From Fimenecus sp964540535 (GTDB lineage Bacteria > Bacillota > Clostridia > Oscillospirales > Acutalibacteraceae): DNA of 64,000 nucleotides. The notes beneath the pieces were generated by a model. That model was given only the letters and a program-made list of their open reading frames with translations, was not told where the DNA came from and made no database searches. Both the position numbers and the translations under genes were made by a program. Of the stretch, positions 15,500 through 24,276 are shown one piece after another (within the stretch, counting starts at the first letter, position 1; every line of letters starts with the position of its first letter). The stretch lies in the NCBI GenBank assembly GCA_964540535.1, contig CAZIMO010000003.1, forward strand, positions 1-64,000, in the 5' to 3' direction.

Positions 15500-16243
15500 T
15501 TATAAAACCTTTGACAGGAAATCTTTAAGTCTTGGATTTTGCGGATTTGTGAAAAATTCCTCCGGCGGATTTTCTTCAATAATTTTTCCGCTGTCCATAA
15601 ATATAACTCTTGTTGCAACTTCTCTTGCAAATCCCATTTCGTGAGTGACAACAACCATTGTCATACCGTCACGGGCAAGATTTTTCATAACCTCAAGAAC
15701 CTCGCCGACCATTTCGGGGTCAAGCGCCGATGTAGGCTCGTCAAAAAGCATAACATCGGGTTCCATACAAAGCGCGCGCACAATCGCTACACGCTGTTTT
15801 TGTCCGCCCGAAAGCTGTGAGGGATAAGCGTCTGCCCTGTCTTTAAGTCCTACACGGTCAAGCAGTTCAAGTGCCTTTGCTTCTGCCTCGTTCTTATTCT
15901 TTTTGAGAAGCGTAATGGGTGCTTTTGTCATATTTTTAAGCACATTCATATTTGGGAAAAGGTTAAAATGCTGAAACACCATACCCATTCGCTGACGGTG
16001 AGTGTTGATATTCGTCTTTTTATCGGTAATATCAACACCCTCGAAATTTATTGTACCAGATGTGGGGATTTCAAGCAGATTTAACGAGCGTAAAAGCGTT
16101 GATTTGCCCGAACCCGACGGACCTACAATTACTACAACCTCGCCCTTTTTAATTTCGCAGTTAATGCCGTCAAGCGCCTTAACGGCACCGCCGTTGTAAT
16201 GCTTTTTAAGATTTTCAACCTTAATAAGTACATTATCTGTCAC
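15500..16243 (-). CDS. Polar amino-acid ABC transporter, ATP-binding subunit (GlnQ type)
   Basis: About 247 residues. Walker A is GPSGSGKSTLLRSLN, the Q-loop region is QRMGMVFQHFNLFPNM, the signature is LSGGQKQRVAIVRAL, Walker B is VMLFDEPTSALDPE and the H-loop is VVTHEMGFAR. The FNLFPNM and GMTMVVVTHEMGFAREV phrases are typical of the PAAT (GlnQ/HisP) family. It powers import from the cytosolic face. The GTG at 16243 is preferred, with AAGGAGG 10 nt upstream; it overlaps the permease gene by 11 nt. The substrate class (polar amino acid) comes from family, not specificity residues. Confidence 0.94.
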   Translation of the reverse strand: MTDNVLIKVENLKKHYNGGAVKALDGINCEIKKGEVVVIVGPSGSGKSTLLRSLNLLEIPTSGTINFEGVDITDKKTNINTHRQRMGMVFQHFNLFPNMNVLKNMTKAPITLLKKNKNEAEAKALELLDRVGLKDRADAYPSQLSGGQKQRVAIVRALCMEPDVMLFDEPTSALDPEMVGEVLEVMKNLARDGMTMVVVTHEMGFAREVATRVIFMDSGKIIEENPPEEFFTNPQNPRLKDFLSKVL

Positions 16244-17009
16244 TCTTACGCAGCCTCCTTTCAAGTCTACCTACAAGCCAAGAAAGAATCATAACCATTA
16301 CAAGATAGATTACCGCAACCGAAATAAGCGGAATGAAATATTCAAAGGTTCTGCCTGCAATTGTATTGCCTGCTTTTGTAAGGTCGATAACGCCCACATA
16401 GCCTGCAACAGATGTTTCTTTAAGCAATGCAATAAACTCGTTGCAAAGTGTGGGAAGAACTGCCTTGAACATCTGCGGAATAATTATGTATCTCATTGTC
16501 TGAAAATAGTTAAATCCAAGGCTTCTGCCTGCTTCAAACTGACCGTGGTCAACGGACATAATACCCGCGCGGAAAATCTCGGCAACATAAGCGCCCGAAT
16601 TTACACCGAAAGCAAAAATCGCAACCGGAACACCGTTATCAGCCGCCGCAAATATAATGAAATATGCAATCATAAGCTGAACAACAACAGGAGTTCCGCG
16701 GGTAACTGTCAAATAGAATTTACAAATTGCGTTAAAAACTGCAAGTATGTAATATCCTATTCCGCCGCGAAGCTTCATCGACTCTTTATTTTTATCAAAC
16801 GATGTGCGGATTGCCGCAACAACAATGCCGAGAACAATACCGATAGCCAGCGCGCCGAAGGTGATTGTAAAAGTATTTCTTAAACCCTCAAGAACAAATT
16901 TATAGCGGTCGCCGTCAATCATAACCTCTATAAATCTGTCTGCAAAAGCTGAAATTCCGGTTTTTAAAAGTATAGATTCAGTTAAAAGCTGACTGATGAT
17001 GCTTGACAT
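16233..17009 (-). CDS. Polar amino-acid ABC transporter, permease subunit
   Basis: 258 residues with about five membrane helices. The N-terminal segment FVLEGLRNTFTITFGALAIG begins the His/Glu/Gln/Arg permease TM domain. The EAA loop is visible as EAGRSLGFNYFQTMRYIIIPQ, which contacts the ATPase. VTRGTPVVVQL is the conserved three-helix entry motif of this permease family. The start is ATG 17009 with GGGGAG 6 nt upstream; the longer frame to 17042 is not supported. Only one permease gene is present, so the channel is probably a homodimer. Confidence 0.94.
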   Translation of the reverse strand: MSSIISQLLTESILLKTGISAFADRFIEVMIDGDRYKFVLEGLRNTFTITFGALAIGIVLGIVVAAIRTSFDKNKESMKLRGGIGYYILAVFNAICKFYLTVTRGTPVVVQLMIAYFIIFAAADNGVPVAIFAFGVNSGAYVAEIFRAGIMSVDHGQFEAGRSLGFNYFQTMRYIIIPQMFKAVLPTLCNEFIALLKETSVAGYVGVIDLTKAGNTIAGRTFEYFIPLISVAVIYLVMVMILSWLVGRLERRLRKSDR

Positions 17010-17040
17010 ATGCCACTCCCCTTTCACAAGAGCCATAATC

Positions 17041-17068
17041 AAAAAACAGGGCGGATTGCGGCCGCCCT
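17041..17068 (-). terminator. Intercistronic terminator between binding protein and permease
   Basis: Reading minus, AGGGCGG pairs with CCGCCCT around a 7-nt loop and is followed by GTTTTTT. Its place right after the binding-protein stop suggests partial termination, which would give more binding protein than permease and ATPase. Confidence 0.8.
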
Positions 17069-17092
17069 GAAAGGTTGTGCGAAAAACAGTTA

Positions 17093-17905
17093 TTATGAAG
17101 CATAATAAGGATCGAGATCCTCAATTACTTGAATCTTGCCGTCCTCTTTAACGATAACAGCTTGAACGCCTGTTGCGTAAGATGATGAGAAGTCTACGCT
17201 TTTAAGTCTTTCTTCATTAACAGTCATACCTGCCATGCCCATATCGTATTTACCTGTCTGAACACCGGGGATAATTGAATCAAATTCAACATTTGCGATA
17301 ACAAGGTCATAGCCGAGCTTATCAGCAATAATCTGTGCTACTTCAACATCAATGCCGTAGTACATATCGCCGTCAATGTATTCATAGGGCGGGAATTCTG
17401 CATTGGTAGCCATTGTAAGATTGGGCTTGTCAGTATCAACAGCCTTAACGGGAACACCTTTAAATGCCTCGCCTGTGCCGTTGATGTATTTGTCAACGAT
17501 AGCTTTAACAGAACCGTCAGCAATAAGCTCTTGAAGAGCACTGTCAACTGCTTCTTTAAGCTCTGTATTGCCCTTTTGGAAGCAAATGGCATAATCTTCA
17601 ACTGCATATTCTGTTTCAAGAATTTTAAGGCCTGTGTTTGCAGCAACATAAGCTTTTGCAGGCTCGTTATCAATAATAACGCAGTCAACCTTGCCGTTTT
17701 TAAGCGCCTCAACTGCAAGAGCGCCGTTGCTGAACTTTGTAACAGCGTCTGCGCCGAAATCGTCTGTTGAATAAATGTCGCCTGTTGTGTTTGTCTGAAC
17801 GCCGATTTTGATGCTGTCTGCTTTTCCCTTGCCGCAAGCTGCGAAGCAACCTACGATAAGTACAAGAGCAAGAACAACTGAAAGAATTTTAACTGATTTT
17901 TTCAT
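17093..17905 (-). CDS. Amino-acid ABC transporter substrate-binding lipoprotein
   Basis: 270 residues, SBP_bac_3 fold. The N-terminus is a lipoprotein signal ending in a lipobox at GCFAAC, with Cys about residue 24 as lipid anchor; a low-complexity start GKGKADS follows. The mature part shows IGVQTNTTGD, VDCVIIDNEPAKAYV and, after a hinge, LTMATNAEFPPYEYIDGDMYYGIDVEVAQIIA, the family signature for amino-acid ligand binding, plus DMGMAGMTVNEERLK. Here the half carrying IGVQTNTTGD comes first and the signature half second, a circularly permuted order compared with HisJ-type proteins. The ligand is unknown. Confidence 0.9.
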   Translation of the reverse strand: MKKSVKILSVVLALVLIVGCFAACGKGKADSIKIGVQTNTTGDIYSTDDFGADAVTKFSNGALAVEALKNGKVDCVIIDNEPAKAYVAANTGLKILETEYAVEDYAICFQKGNTELKEAVDSALQELIADGSVKAIVDKYINGTGEAFKGVPVKAVDTDKPNLTMATNAEFPPYEYIDGDMYYGIDVEVAQIIADKLGYDLVIANVEFDSIIPGVQTGKYDMGMAGMTVNEERLKSVDFSSSYATGVQAVIVKEDGKIQVIEDLDPYYAS

Positions 17906-17950
17906 CTCAAATCTACCCCTTTTTATAATTTAATTTATTTTTATGAGGTG

Positions 17951-17978
17951 ATTATACATCATTATTCAGAAAAGTCAA
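17951..17978 (-). promoter_or_regulatory. Promoter of the amino-acid ABC transporter operon
   Basis: Reading minus, TTGACT (17978-17973), 16 nt, TATAAT (17956-17951). It lies about 45 nt before the substrate-binding lipoprotein start, with no attenuator in between. Confidence 0.7.
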
Positions 17979-18060
17979 TACTTTATACATAAAAAATGAA
18001 AAAATTCATAAAAATCAGCATATTTATGAATAAAAATACACAAATTGGCGTTTATATACA

Positions 18061-18510
18061 CTATTTATTCACTTTAAATATGACAAGCTTGCTGAAAATA
18101 TAATTTGAAATCACAATAAACACCTGCGCGAGGGTTTTTACAATCAATTCACCTGCGGGAATTACGGTCTCTGTGAAGCTCGGTGTCCACACAAATTTTC
18201 CAATATGAGCTAAATCAATAAATATAAACGAAATAACCAACTCAAGTCCGTATGAAAATACCCTTGCCCCCACAAAAAGAGCAAATTCACGAAGCGCCTC
18301 CTTACCCTTCGCCCTGCTGTTAAATACAAACAGCTTGTTTGTCACATAGGCAAAAAGCACTGCCCCCGCCCAAGCCACGCTCAGCGAGATATAATAATCA
18401 GCGCCTGCCGCACGCACAGCAAAGTGAATTACATAATTCACCGCCGTAGTCAGCACACCGAATATAATATATATAATCAGTTCACGGTATTTTTCAACAA
18501 GTTTTTTCAT
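18061..18510 (-). CDS. GtrA-family membrane protein
   Basis: About 149 residues with four predicted membrane helices (IIYIIFGVLTTAVNYVIHF; VAWAGAVLFAYVTNKLFVF; FALFVGARVFSYGLELVISF; a C-terminal VFIVISNYIFSKLVIF). FGVLTTAVNYVI and AYVTNKLFVFNS are GtrA signatures. Family members help move undecaprenyl-linked sugars or modify surface glycans, but the substrate cannot be told. The start is ATG 18510, preceded by GAGGAT. It stands alone between the transporter promoter and the tRNA gene, with no glycosyltransferase next to it. Confidence 0.85.
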   Translation of the reverse strand: MKKLVEKYRELIIYIIFGVLTTAVNYVIHFAVRAAGADYYISLSVAWAGAVLFAYVTNKLFVFNSRAKGKEALREFALFVGARVFSYGLELVISFIFIDLAHIGKFVWTPSFTETVIPAGELIVKTLAQVFIVISNYIFSKLVIFKVNK

Positions 18511-18594
18511 ATAAATATCCTCAAAATAATATAATCTTATTTTATCACATAACACAATAAATAGCAAATTCAATAGCATATTAAATTTCTGTTC

Positions 18595-18623
18595 TTGACA
18601 AACCGAACAAACAACTGTATAAT
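18595..18623 (+). promoter_or_regulatory. Promoter of tRNA-Thr
   Basis: TTGACA (18595-18600), 17 nt, TATAAT (18618-18623): perfect consensus, 20 nt before the tRNA. Confidence 0.88.
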
Positions 18624-18643
18624 AATTCTTGCATTTTAAATAT

Positions 18644-18719
18644 GCTGCTATGGCTCAGGCGGTAGAGCACGTCCTTGGTAAGGACGAGGTCACCGGTTCG
18701 AATCCGGTTAGCAGCTCCA
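18644..18719 (+). tRNA. tRNA-Thr (anticodon GGT)
   Basis: A 76-nt cloverleaf with encoded CCA. The acceptor stem is GCTGCTA/TAGCAGC with discriminator T. The D arm contains GGCTCAGGCGGTAGAGC, the anticodon stem is GTCC/GGAC around TTGGTAA giving anticodon GGT (reads ACC/ACT), and the T arm is CCGGTTCGAATCCGG. It has its own consensus promoter and a terminator right after, so it is a monocistronic tRNA gene. All invariant positions look intact. Confidence 0.96.
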
Positions 18720-18724
18720 TAAAA

Positions 18725-18771
18725 AAATCCGTTGAAGCCCTTGAAAAATAAGGGATTTCAGCGGATTTTTT
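18725..18771 (+). terminator. Terminator of tRNA-Thr
   Basis: A long stem, AATCCGTTGAAGCCCTT against AAGGGATTTCAGCGGATT with one bulge and one wobble, around GAAAAAT. TTTTTGTTTTT follows. From here to 18988 I see only AT-rich sequence with a short GTGTGGA/TCCACAC hairpin and no gene. Confidence 0.88.
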
Positions 18772-18988
18772 GTTTTTATATTTAATCTTGTAAATCAGCT
18801 ATTTTCAGTTTAAAACGGTTTAAAACCGTCTAAATAATTATTTCTCTTTAAAGTGTGGATAAAACTCCACACTAATATTATAGACTGATTTTTGCTGAAA
18901 ATCAACAACAAAACACAGGCGGTTTACTGAATTATTTCTATATACTGTATATTTTTTTAATAGTTATATATCACATAAAACATACCCT

Positions 18989-20338
18989 TTATTTTGTTCG
19001 CAGACCTTTGGGGTAATGGTTTTTTGCCGTACCGTTTGATACTTTAGCTCCGCCCACGGTACAACCGTCAACAAAAACAGCCGCCCAGCCGTTAGGGCAC
19101 TCGACAGCAAATTCTTCTCCGTGAAGATATTTTTTTATTTCATCGCTGTCCGCTGAAAGTTCTATTTTACGCTTGAAATCCTTGCCCATTGCCATAAAGC
19201 ACTGATGATGTGGCTGAACATAATTCTTGCGTATTTCGCCGATTGTTACTCCGTATGAAAATGCTTTTTTCACAGCAAAATCCGAACCGAAATACACAGG
19301 ATTTCCGTTATACATAAACACATTTTTATCATCATAAGAAACCAGTACATCATCAAGAAAATCAAGAAGTATTTTGCTTGGTTTTTCTCTGTTCAAAGAA
19401 CCCGAAACATCCATTGTATCAATTTCTCTCGTATTGTGAAGCACCGCAACGAACTGACCCTCACCCTTGGTTCTGTGCGGATAGCAACGCCGTGTATAAT
19501 GAATGTTTTCGCATTTACATCCGTCAAAGCTTATTCCGTCAGCGGTACTTTCTCTTACTCTGTCGCTTACCTCTACAAGCTCAAAATCAGGATGACGAAG
19601 CAGAAATGCGTCAACTGTCATTTCATTTTCTTCAAGTGAAAATGTGCAGGTAGAATAAACAATACTGCCGCCCGATTTAAGCATTTCAGCCGCGCAGTCG
19701 AGAATTTCAGACTGCCTTTCAGCACACATTTTTACATTCTCAACGCTCCACTCGCTGATTGCGGTATCGTCTTTTCTGAACATTCCCTCGCCCGAGCAGG
19801 GTGCGTCAACCATAATCATATCAAAGGTTTGCGGAAATTCCTTTGCGATTTTCTGCGGACTCATACATACTGTAACCGCATTTTTAAAGCCCATTCGCTC
19901 GATATTGCCTGTAAGTATTTTACAGCGTGACGGCACAATCTCGTTTGAAACAAGCACTCCGTTTTCGCCCAATTTATTTTTTATCTGACTGCTTTTTCCG
20001 CCCGGCGCGGCGCACAAATCAAGCACTTTCCAATCAGGCTCTATTTCAATGCTCTCAACAGGCGCCATAGCCGCAGGCTCCTGTACATATATCATTCCTG
20101 CGTGATGATAAGGGTGGTTACCGATGCCGTCATAATCAAAATAAAAGCCGTTTTCAACATAGGGTATTTTATTATTAGAAAATACATTTAGCTTTTCAAA
20201 ATCCTCAACAGAAATTTTATCGGTATTCACACGGAATGCTCTTACAGGTTTTTCGTCATAGGATTTCAAAAAATCCTCATATTCTGCGCCCAGCAGTTTT
20301 TTCATTCTCTCTTGAAATTCAAGGGGTAATTGCTTCAT
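18989..20338 (-). CDS. rsmF: rRNA (cytosine-C5) methyltransferase, RsmF/RsmB (NOL1/NOP2/Sun) family
   Basis: 449 residues. The SAM-binding core starts VLDLCAAPGGKSSQI. The two catalytic cysteines are in DAPCSGEGMFRKD (motif IV, Pro-Cys) and YSTCTFSLEENE (motif VI, Thr-Cys). The N-terminal segment (LPLEFQERMKKLLG, RAFRVNTDK) and the C-terminal extension after residue about 300 (FAVECPNGWAAVFVDG) match the longer RsmF/YebU-like subgroup. It methylates C5 of a cytosine in rRNA; the exact position is inferred from subgroup only. It overlaps rsmE by one base as TAATG. Confidence 0.88.
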   Translation of the reverse strand: MKQLPLEFQERMKKLLGAEYEDFLKSYDEKPVRAFRVNTDKISVEDFEKLNVFSNNKIPYVENGFYFDYDGIGNHPYHHAGMIYVQEPAAMAPVESIEIEPDWKVLDLCAAPGGKSSQIKNKLGENGVLVSNEIVPSRCKILTGNIERMGFKNAVTVCMSPQKIAKEFPQTFDMIMVDAPCSGEGMFRKDDTAISEWSVENVKMCAERQSEILDCAAEMLKSGGSIVYSTCTFSLEENEMTVDAFLLRHPDFELVEVSDRVRESTADGISFDGCKCENIHYTRRCYPHRTKGEGQFVAVLHNTREIDTMDVSGSLNREKPSKILLDFLDDVLVSYDDKNVFMYNGNPVYFGSDFAVKKAFSYGVTIGEIRKNYVQPHHQCFMAMGKDFKRKIELSADSDEIKKYLHGEEFAVECPNGWAAVFVDGCTVGGAKVSNGTAKNHYPKGLRTK

Positions 20339-21087
20339 TATTCGTCACCCAAACACATTTCACCGTACAGCATACACATTGCAACCGATGTAATTGCCGC
20401 CGTTTCGGTTCTTAAAATTCTTTTACCTAAAGAGATTACTTTTCCGCCTATTTTGAACGCAGAGTCAACCTCATTTTCTTCAAATCCGCCCTCTGCGCCG
20501 ATTAAAATACCCACGGTCATTCCGCTTTTAATTTGTGCAAGTGCAGATTTAGTATCCGCCATTCCGTTTTTACTCTCGTAAGGCACTAAAAGTAAGTCTA
20601 ACTCTTTTGCTTTTTCAAGCGCCTGTTTGTATGTAAGGACATCTGAAATTTCGGGGATTGTATTCCGCTTACTTTGCTTTGCGGCACTTTCGGCAATAGC
20701 CTGCCAACGAGCTGTCTTGCTTTTCTTTTTCTTATCGTCAAGTTTAACAATGCAACGGCTCATTTCCACAGGGATTATTTTTTCAACGCCTAATTCAACG
20801 GTCTTCTGAATAATCAGTTCCATTTTATCGCCCTTGGGAAGTCCCTGAAAAAGATAAATTTTAATCGGCAAATTAGTGTCGTTATAATTCTCTTCAAGTA
20901 TTTTCACTGTCACCACATCGGTACTAAAGCTTTCTATTCTGCAAAGATTGCTTATTCCGTTTTCACTTACAAGAAAGGTGTCACCCGCATTCATTCGCAG
21001 TACATTTTTAATGTGATTAAAGTCTGTTCCCGAAATAAAATAACCGTCACCCTGTCTTTGAGAAGTATCAACAAAAAAATTATACAT
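20338..21087 (-). CDS. rsmE: 16S rRNA (uracil-1498-N3)-methyltransferase
   Basis: 249 residues, SPOUT class. The N-terminal PUA-like part is MYNFFVDTSQRQGD, then HIKNVLRMNAGD. The knotted methyltransferase has PLPKGDKMELIIQKTVELGV-type residues (QGLPKGDKMELII, KTVELGVEKIIPV) and the SAM knot IGAEGGFEENEVD, ILRTETAAITSV. It methylates U1498 of 16S rRNA in assembled 30S subunits in characterised homologues. It is the upstream partner of the rsmF-like gene. Confidence 0.94.
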   Translation of the reverse strand: MYNFFVDTSQRQGDGYFISGTDFNHIKNVLRMNAGDTFLVSENGISNLCRIESFSTDVVTVKILEENYNDTNLPIKIYLFQGLPKGDKMELIIQKTVELGVEKIIPVEMSRCIVKLDDKKKKSKTARWQAIAESAAKQSKRNTIPEISDVLTYKQALEKAKELDLLLVPYESKNGMADTKSALAQIKSGMTVGILIGAEGGFEENEVDSAFKIGGKVISLGKRILRTETAAITSVAMCMLYGEMCLGDE

Positions 21088-21147
21088 AATTACTGTCCTT
21101 CTAATGCAAAGAGCGACAGAGGAACTCTGCCGCCCTGCTGAAAATAT

Positions 21148-22053
21148 TTACATATCTAAAAATGCTGAGCCTCTCGGTACAACAAAATTGATTGCGCCCT
21201 CTAACAGCTTAAACTCACGTTCGGTTACATAATCACATTCGCCGTCAACATTAACTGCAGCCGGAACTTTGCTTTCGATTTTAACCTTTTTTGCGTGTCT
21301 GAAGGTTGTAATATCCCAATCAAGATGCTCACCCTTTTTGTAAATAGGAAGAAGCGGTAAAAGCTTCAGTCTGCCGCGGTCGCTGCGTACCATAACAACA
21401 TCTATAAGTCCGTCATTCGGCATAGCGTTGGGCGCCGCTTTATATCCGCCGCCGTACCAACGGGAATTTCCGATATAGCAGAAAAGATAATCGTCTTCAA
21501 AAACCTCATTATCGTCAATTGTGATTTTAAAGCCGTTTTTATATTTACCCATAAGACAGTAGAGCGCAGAAACAGTATATGCCATTTCGCCGTTGATGCC
21601 CGGGACTTTTTTGAAATCACTCTGTTTTGCACAGATTTCCGAATCAAGCCCCATAGCGCATTCGTTGATGGCAACCGTACCGTCTGTTTCAATAAGGTCA
21701 AGCTTCATAGGTATTCCGTTGATGTGATCTTCAATATTTGTATTCTTACCGAAAAGACGGCAAAAATCATTGCCCGAACCGAGCGGAATATTCGCAACCT
21801 GACAGTTAGGATATTTATAACAGCCGTTGACAACTTCATAAAGAGTTCCGTCACCGCCGCAGGAATAAAATCTGATTTCCTCGCCCGTTTTGGCAAGCTC
21901 TTCAACATGCTTCATACCGTCACGGCTTGCTCTTGTAACATAAATTTCGGCATCCATATGATGCTCTTTAACATAATTTTCAATTGTGGCAATATATGCC
22001 TTTGCGATTTTGCCTTTTCCCGCAACAGGATTAACAATAAAAACGTGTTTCAT
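21148..22053 (-). CDS. Diacylglycerol/lipid kinase family protein (YegS/DagK-like)
   Basis: 301 residues. VNPVAGKGKIAKAY is the nucleotide-binding N-terminus, and YSCGGDGTLYEVVNG the GGDGT catalytic motif. GSGNDFCRLFG and the C-terminal beta-sandwich with NDGLIDVVMV complete the DAGK_cat fold. It phosphorylates diacylglycerol or a related lipid at the membrane face; the substrate is not determined by these motifs. It lies 17 nt downstream of the RlmL-like gene and before rsmE, with a weak hairpin (GGCAGAG/CTCTGTC) in the gap at about 21105-21135. Confidence 0.9.
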   Translation of the reverse strand: MKHVFIVNPVAGKGKIAKAYIATIENYVKEHHMDAEIYVTRASRDGMKHVEELAKTGEEIRFYSCGGDGTLYEVVNGCYKYPNCQVANIPLGSGNDFCRLFGKNTNIEDHINGIPMKLDLIETDGTVAINECAMGLDSEICAKQSDFKKVPGINGEMAYTVSALYCLMGKYKNGFKITIDDNEVFEDDYLFCYIGNSRWYGGGYKAAPNAMPNDGLIDVVMVRSDRGRLKLLPLLPIYKKGEHLDWDITTFRHAKKVKIESKVPAAVNVDGECDYVTEREFKLLEGAINFVVPRGSAFLDM

Positions 22054-22070
22054 AACATCACCTTTTGATT

Positions 22071-23186
22071 TTATTTATAATACATATACAATTGGCATTT
22101 AATCATACCGTTGTATAATTTTCTGCGTTTATCGGCTTTTCTGCCGAAGCATTTTTCAAAGCTTTCATCAGGACTGATGATATAATAAGCCCAGCCACGC
22201 TCCTGCTTAAAGATATTTCCCATAGTTCTGTAAATATCCTCTGCCGACTTGATGTCAAGCATTCTTTCGCCGTAAGGGGGATTGCATATAACCGTACCTT
22301 TTTCAGATTTTGGCTTAAAATCCTTTAAATCTCTCTTTGACAAGTCAATTTTCATACCCACACCTGCACGGCGTGCGTTTTCACGGGCAATTTCAAGTGC
22401 GTGAAAATCAATATCAGAACCGTAAGCCATAAAGTCAGCGTCTTTTATTACCAAGTCCTGCGCCCTTGTTCGTTCTTGCTTCCAGACCGACGAATCAATA
22501 TTCTCAAAGCGCTCTGAAATGAATGCGCGGCGAAGTCCCGGCGCAATATTCATAGCTTTCATAGCACCCTCAATAAGAATTGTACCCGAACCGCAGCATA
22601 CATCATAAAGTGTATGATAATGGCGAAGCCGAGCTAAATCTGCCATTGCCGCCGCAAGGGTTTCTTTAATCGGCGCAGTGTTTGCAACAGGTCGGTAACC
22701 CCTTTTATGAAGCCCTGCGCCCGAAGAGTCAATAAACACGGTTACAATGTCTTTCATAATTGAAAACTGAATTTGATGAACCGCGCCTGACTCTTCAAAC
22801 CAAGAAATTCCGTATTTTGATTTAAGTCTTTCAACCATAGCCTTCTTAATTATCGCTTGGCAGTCGCTTACGGAATGAAGCTGTGAATTAAGCGAATAGC
22901 CTTTAACGGGAAATGCGTCAAATTTGCCAATCCATTGCTCCCAAGGAATATTTTTAACCCCTTGGAAAAGCTGTTCAAAGGTAATTGCTTTAAATTCGCC
23001 CATACGGATTAAAATTCTTTCGCTGTACCGTGAGCAGATATTCGCGCGGGCAAGAATATTTTCATCGCCCTCAAAATCAACCCTGCCGTTTTTTGCCTCA
23101 ACATTTAATGCGTCTATTTCACGCAGTTCTTGAGCCGCAAGTCCCTCAAGACCCAAAAGGCAGGGAGCAGAAAATTTTATGTTCAT
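22071..23186 (-). CDS. THUMP-domain 23S rRNA guanine-N2 methyltransferase (RlmL/RlmK-like)
   Basis: 371 residues. Residues about 45-155 are a THUMP RNA-binding domain (FEQLFQGVKNIPWEQWI; LHSVSDCQAIIKKAMVERL). The UPF0020 methyltransferase follows: HKRGYRPVANTAPIKETLAAA, YDVCCGSGTILIEGAM (SAM site), SDIDFHALEIARENARRAG and the catalytic VICNPPYGERM, an N-P-P-Y motif for exocyclic amine methylation. It is similar to the RlmL half acting on 23S G2445, without the RlmK half. It leads the leftward group rlmL-dagK-rsmE-rsmF. Confidence 0.9.
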   Translation of the reverse strand: MNIKFSAPCLLGLEGLAAQELREIDALNVEAKNGRVDFEGDENILARANICSRYSERILIRMGEFKAITFEQLFQGVKNIPWEQWIGKFDAFPVKGYSLNSQLHSVSDCQAIIKKAMVERLKSKYGISWFEESGAVHQIQFSIMKDIVTVFIDSSGAGLHKRGYRPVANTAPIKETLAAAMADLARLRHYHTLYDVCCGSGTILIEGAMKAMNIAPGLRRAFISERFENIDSSVWKQERTRAQDLVIKDADFMAYGSDIDFHALEIARENARRAGVGMKIDLSKRDLKDFKPKSEKGTVICNPPYGERMLDIKSAEDIYRTMGNIFKQERGWAYYIISPDESFEKCFGRKADKRRKLYNGMIKCQLYMYYK

Positions 23187-23231
23187 TATATATCTCCGTT
23201 CAAAATAACCGAAAACTTCCTATTTTAAGAT

Positions 23232-23260
23232 AGTATATTATTTTTTCTGCCTTTTGTCAA
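23232..23260 (-). promoter_or_regulatory. Promoter of the leftward rlmL-dagK-rsmE-rsmF group
   Basis: Reading minus, TTGACA (23260-23255), 17 nt, TATACT (23237-23232), about 45 nt before the RlmL-like start. Confidence 0.8.
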
Positions 23261-23273
23261 TTTATTTAATTTC

Positions 23274-23302
23274 TTGACCGTTACACATTTATTTGATAAT
23301 AT
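23274..23302 (+). promoter_or_regulatory. Promoter of the phosphatase-like gene
   Basis: TTGACC (23274-23279), 17 nt, TAATAT (23297-23302). It is only 13 nt from the divergent promoter's -35, so the two may interfere. It lies 15 nt before the ATG, leaving a very short leader. Confidence 0.72.
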
Positions 23303-23317
23303 ATTTACGGTGATGTT

Positions 23318-24220
23318 ATGCTTAATAAATTTGAATACTTAAAGAAAAACACTTATGTAAAATATGTTGAAGAGAGCGGAATATTCTGTAACACTGTTTC
23401 TTCCGCTGTTCCTCAGACCGCAGTTGCAAAAGCGGTTAAAAAGCATATGGAGAGTGACGGAAAGAGAAAAAAGGCGGTAATAATCGGCTTTGACGGTGCG
23501 CGTGCCGACGCACTTGTGCCGATTGTTAAATCAAATTATGATAAATATATAAACCGTGCAAAATACAGCGCTTTGGAAGAGCTGAAATCCCAAGGCGGAA
23601 TTTTTCTCTCATATACAGGCGGAGATAAAGACTGCAAGCAGGAAACAAGCACTCCGCAGGGATGGGCGGCTATGCTCACAGGCGAGTGGGCAAAAGTTAC
23701 AGGTGTTTACTCGCCGCGTGATGTGCTTACAAATACCGATACAGTTCTGACCGAGTTTGCAAAAAAAGGTAAAAAATCTGTTTTCAATGCAATTTGGGGG
23801 CCTCATTTTGACACTACATATAAAGAAGAAATCCGAAAGGCAAAGGAACAAAATTTGCCTGTTGAATTTAACAGGATTGAGGATAACGACGACATTCTCA
23901 CCGAAAAAATGATTAAATCTGTTACAACAGACGATTGCGACATTTCATTTTGCATTTTTGAACTGCCTGACCACACGGGTCACGAAACAAAGCAGGGCTT
24001 TTGGAACGGAAATCCTCAATATGTAAAAGCCGTTACCGAGTGTGACAAAAACGCCTACAAAATAATAAACGCCATTAAAGCGCGAAAAACCTATAATGAC
24101 GAAGATTGGCTGATTATAATATCATCCGACCACGGCGGTCACCGCACCACCCACGGCAGACAATTCTATTCGGATAAAATGATATTTATTGCAACGAACA
24201 AGAAAGAATATTTTGAATGA
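23318..24220 (+). CDS. Alkaline-phosphatase-superfamily metalloenzyme
   Basis: 300 residues, no signal peptide, so probably cytosolic. Metal-binding motifs of the type I phosphodiesterase/nucleotide pyrophosphatase fold are visible. VIIGFDGARADAL holds the first Asp, STPQGWAAMLTGE the Thr/Ser nucleophile region, ELPDHTGHE an Asp and two His, and ISSDHGGHRTTHG the Asp-His pair. Family members hydrolyse phosphodiesters or transfer phosphoryl groups; the substrate is unknown. It is a single-gene unit between a promoter and a bidirectional terminator. Confidence 0.82.
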   Translation: MLNKFEYLKKNTYVKYVEESGIFCNTVSSAVPQTAVAKAVKKHMESDGKRKKAVIIGFDGARADALVPIVKSNYDKYINRAKYSALEELKSQGGIFLSYTGGDKDCKQETSTPQGWAAMLTGEWAKVTGVYSPRDVLTNTDTVLTEFAKKGKKSVFNAIWGPHFDTTYKEEIRKAKEQNLPVEFNRIEDNDDILTEKMIKSVTTDDCDISFCIFELPDHTGHETKQGFWNGNPQYVKAVTECDKNAYKIINAIKARKTYNDEDWLIIISSDHGGHRTTHGRQFYSDKMIFIATNKKEYFE

Positions 24221-24224
24221 TAAA

Positions 24225-24260
24225 AAGACCGCATAAAACGTTTTTGCTTTATGCGGTCTT
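24225..24260. terminator. Bidirectional terminator between the phosphatase gene and lexA
   Basis: A 13-bp perfect stem AAGACCGCATAAA/TTTATGCGGTCTT around ACGTTTTTGC. It has AATTTT on one side and AAAAA on the other, and sits between convergent genes. Confidence 0.85.
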
Positions 24261-24276
24261 AATTTTCCATTCTATT

